The notes under the pieces were generated by a model that worked only from the letters and a program-made list of their open reading frames with translations, was not told the DNA's origin and did no database searches. The position numbers and the translations under genes are program-made. A stretch of 64,000 nt of DNA from Tetrahymena thermophila SB210 (taxonomy: Eukaryota > Ciliophora > Oligohymenophorea > Hymenostomatida > Tetrahymenidae), in the NCBI RefSeq assembly GCF_000189635.1, contig NW_002476288.1, positions 1-64,000 of the forward strand, read 5' to 3'. Position 1 is the first letter of the stretch, and each line of letters opens with the position of its first letter. Shown one piece after another: positions 62,227 through 64,000 of the stretch.

Positions 62227-64000
62227 TTACAATAAAATTGATGCAATAGGTGCATCAGGCTTAGTTTCTGCTTTAGCAAATTGCATTAATCTCTCAAATT
62301 TGACACTTAACCTTAGGTAAAAACAGTTTATTTGTTTTGGATTGTGATATTTTTAATTATAAAAACTAATTTAAAACAACAAAGCTCTTTTTTATTTTTC
62401 TTTTTATTGTGCTTGCTTTTTTGTTCTTTCTTTCTTTGTTAATTTAGCTGATCATTTTATTTTCAAATTTTGCTTTTATTATTAATTAATTATTCTTATT
62501 ATTTCATATTTTTCCTTCATTTTTTCCTTCTAATTAACTATTTAATGATATATTTTTTCTTCAATATTTAAAAAGTTAAAATTAAATTGGTGATGAAGCT
62601 GCATCAGGCTTAGGTTCTGCTTTAGCAAATTGCATTAATCTCTCAAATTTGACACTTAACCTTAGGTAAAAACAGTTTATTTGTTTTGGATTGTGATATT
62701 TTTAATTATAAAAACTAATTTAAAACAACAAAGCTCTTTTTTATTTTTCTTTTTATTGTGCTTGCTTTTTTGTTCTTTCTTTCTTTGTTAATTTAGCTCA
62801 TCATTTTATTTTCAAATTTTGCTTTTATTATTAATTAATTATTCTTATTATTTCATATTTTTCCTTCATTTTTTCCTTCTAATTAACTATTTAATGATAT
62901 ATTTTTTCTTCAATATTTAAAAAGTTAAAATTAAATTGGTGATGAAGGTGCATCAGGCTTAGGTTCTGCTTTAGCAAATTGCATTAATCTCTCAAATTTG
63001 ACACTTAACCTTAGGTAAAAACAGTTTATTTGTTTTGGATTGTGATATTTTTAATTATAAAAACTAATTTAAAACAACAAAGCTCTTTTTTATTTTTCTT
63101 TTTATTGTGCTTGCTTTTTTGTTCTTTCTTTCTTTGTTAATTTAGCTCATCATTTTATTTTCAAATTTTGCTTTTATTATTAATTAATTATTCTTATTAT
63201 TTCATATTTTTTCTTCATTTTTTCCTTCTAACTAACTATTTAATGATATATTTTTTCTTCAATATTTAAAAAGGTTTAATTAAATTGGTGATAATAGGTG
63301 CATCAGGCTTAGGTTCTGCTTTAGCAAATTGCATTAATCTCTCAAATTTGACACTTGACCTTCGGTAAAAACAGTTTATTTGTTTTGGATTGTGATATTT
63401 TTAATTATAAAAACTAATTAAAAACAACAAAGCTCTTTTTTCTTTTTCTTTTTATTGTGCTTGCTTTTTTTTTGTTCTTTCTTTTTTTGTTAATTTAGCT
63501 CATCATTTTATTTTCAAATTTTGCTTTTATTATTAATTAATAAATCTTATTATTTCATATTTTTTCTTCATTTTTTCCTTCTAACTAACTATTTAATGAT
63601 ATATTTTTTCTTCATTATTTAAAAAGTGGCAATCAAATTGGTGCAAAGGGTGCATCAGGCTTAGGTTCTGCTTTAACAAATTGCATTAATCTCTCAAATT
63701 TGACACTTAACCTTGAGTAAAAACAGTTTATTTGTTTTGGATTGTGATATTTTTATTATAAAAACTAATTTAAAACAACAAAGCTCTTTTTTATTTTTCT
63801 TTTTATTGTGCTTGCTTTTTTGTTCTTTCTTTTTTTGTTAATTTAGCTCATCATTTTATTTTCTTATTTTGCTTTTATTATTAATTAATTAATCTTATTA
63901 TTTCATATTTTTTCTTCATTTTTTCCTTCTAACTAACTATTTAATGATATATTATTTCTTCAATATTTAAAAAGGTTTAATAAATTGGTGAAATAGGTGC
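62227..64000 (+). pseudogene. LRR gene E: array of single-repeat exons, frameshifted, runs off the window
   Basis: Exons 62227-62316, 62576-62665, 62925-63014, 63274-63364, 63627-63716 and a partial one from 63975. The first three and the fifth are 90 nt with the usual phase and the IGDEGASGLGSALANC-type repeat. The fourth is 91 nt: GATAATAGGT stands where others have GATGAAGGT, one extra base that shifts the frame. The sixth has AATAAATTGG for AATTAAATTGG, one base fewer. Units 2 and 3 (349-bp period) are nearly identical including introns. Either this is a decaying copy, or assembly or base-calling errors occurred in a repetitive, homopolymer-rich stretch. No 5' exon was found. Confidence 0.65.

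Overview
The window reads as nuclear, macronuclear-type DNA of a ciliate close to Tetrahymena. It is extremely AT-rich, TAA and TAG lie inside every coding frame where glutamine fits, and only TGA closes reading frames. Introns are short, AT-only and bounded by GTAAnn...TAG or AAAG. Gene models were built by hand using TAA/TAG = Gln and checking that exon phases join.

Layout: (1) 1-1134, the 3' end of a leucine-rich-repeat (LRR) gene with one repeat per exon. (2) 1983-3001, one tRNA-Leu(TAA) and four tandem copies of tRNA-Arg(TCT). (3) 3141-14142, four ordinary genes: a Gln/Asn-rich protein (-), a PCNA-fold, Rad9-like clamp protein (+), a type I membrane protein (-) and a 220-aa protein with the codon choice of a highly expressed gene (+). 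AT-rich and locally repetitive spacers separate them. (4) A tRNA-Asn(GTT) at 16025 and a kinase gene on the minus strand that breaks off at the DFG position. (5) 17945-31828, three LRR exon arrays on the plus strand: A with 8 repeat exons, B with 14, and C with 11 diverged ones. Nearly every repeat exon is 90 nt and of the same phase. A and B share their 5' and 3' flanks. A fourth array, E, with the same 5' flank starts at about 62.2 kb, carries frameshifts and runs off the window.

(6) 32.1-60.9 kb holds a tandem duplication of a giant membrane protein gene, D1 (33077-46688) and D2 (48217-60858), with about 1 kb of shared upstream sequence. The D1 model has 24 exons and 3,313 codons before the stop. 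Its order is signal peptide, long cysteine-rich CxxC region, beta-helix-like region with repeated GGA(I/V/L)(Y/F) turns, a second Cys-rich segment and roughly eight membrane helices. An intron of D1 contains a decayed Tc1/mariner-type transposase absent from D2. The micro-exon just after that intron has lost its GT donor in D1, so D1 may be on its way to becoming a pseudogene while D2 looks intact.

The window is therefore a recently and repeatedly duplicated region of LRR/kinase and Cys-rich/beta-helix membrane protein families, set among a few conserved housekeeping-type genes and tRNAs.
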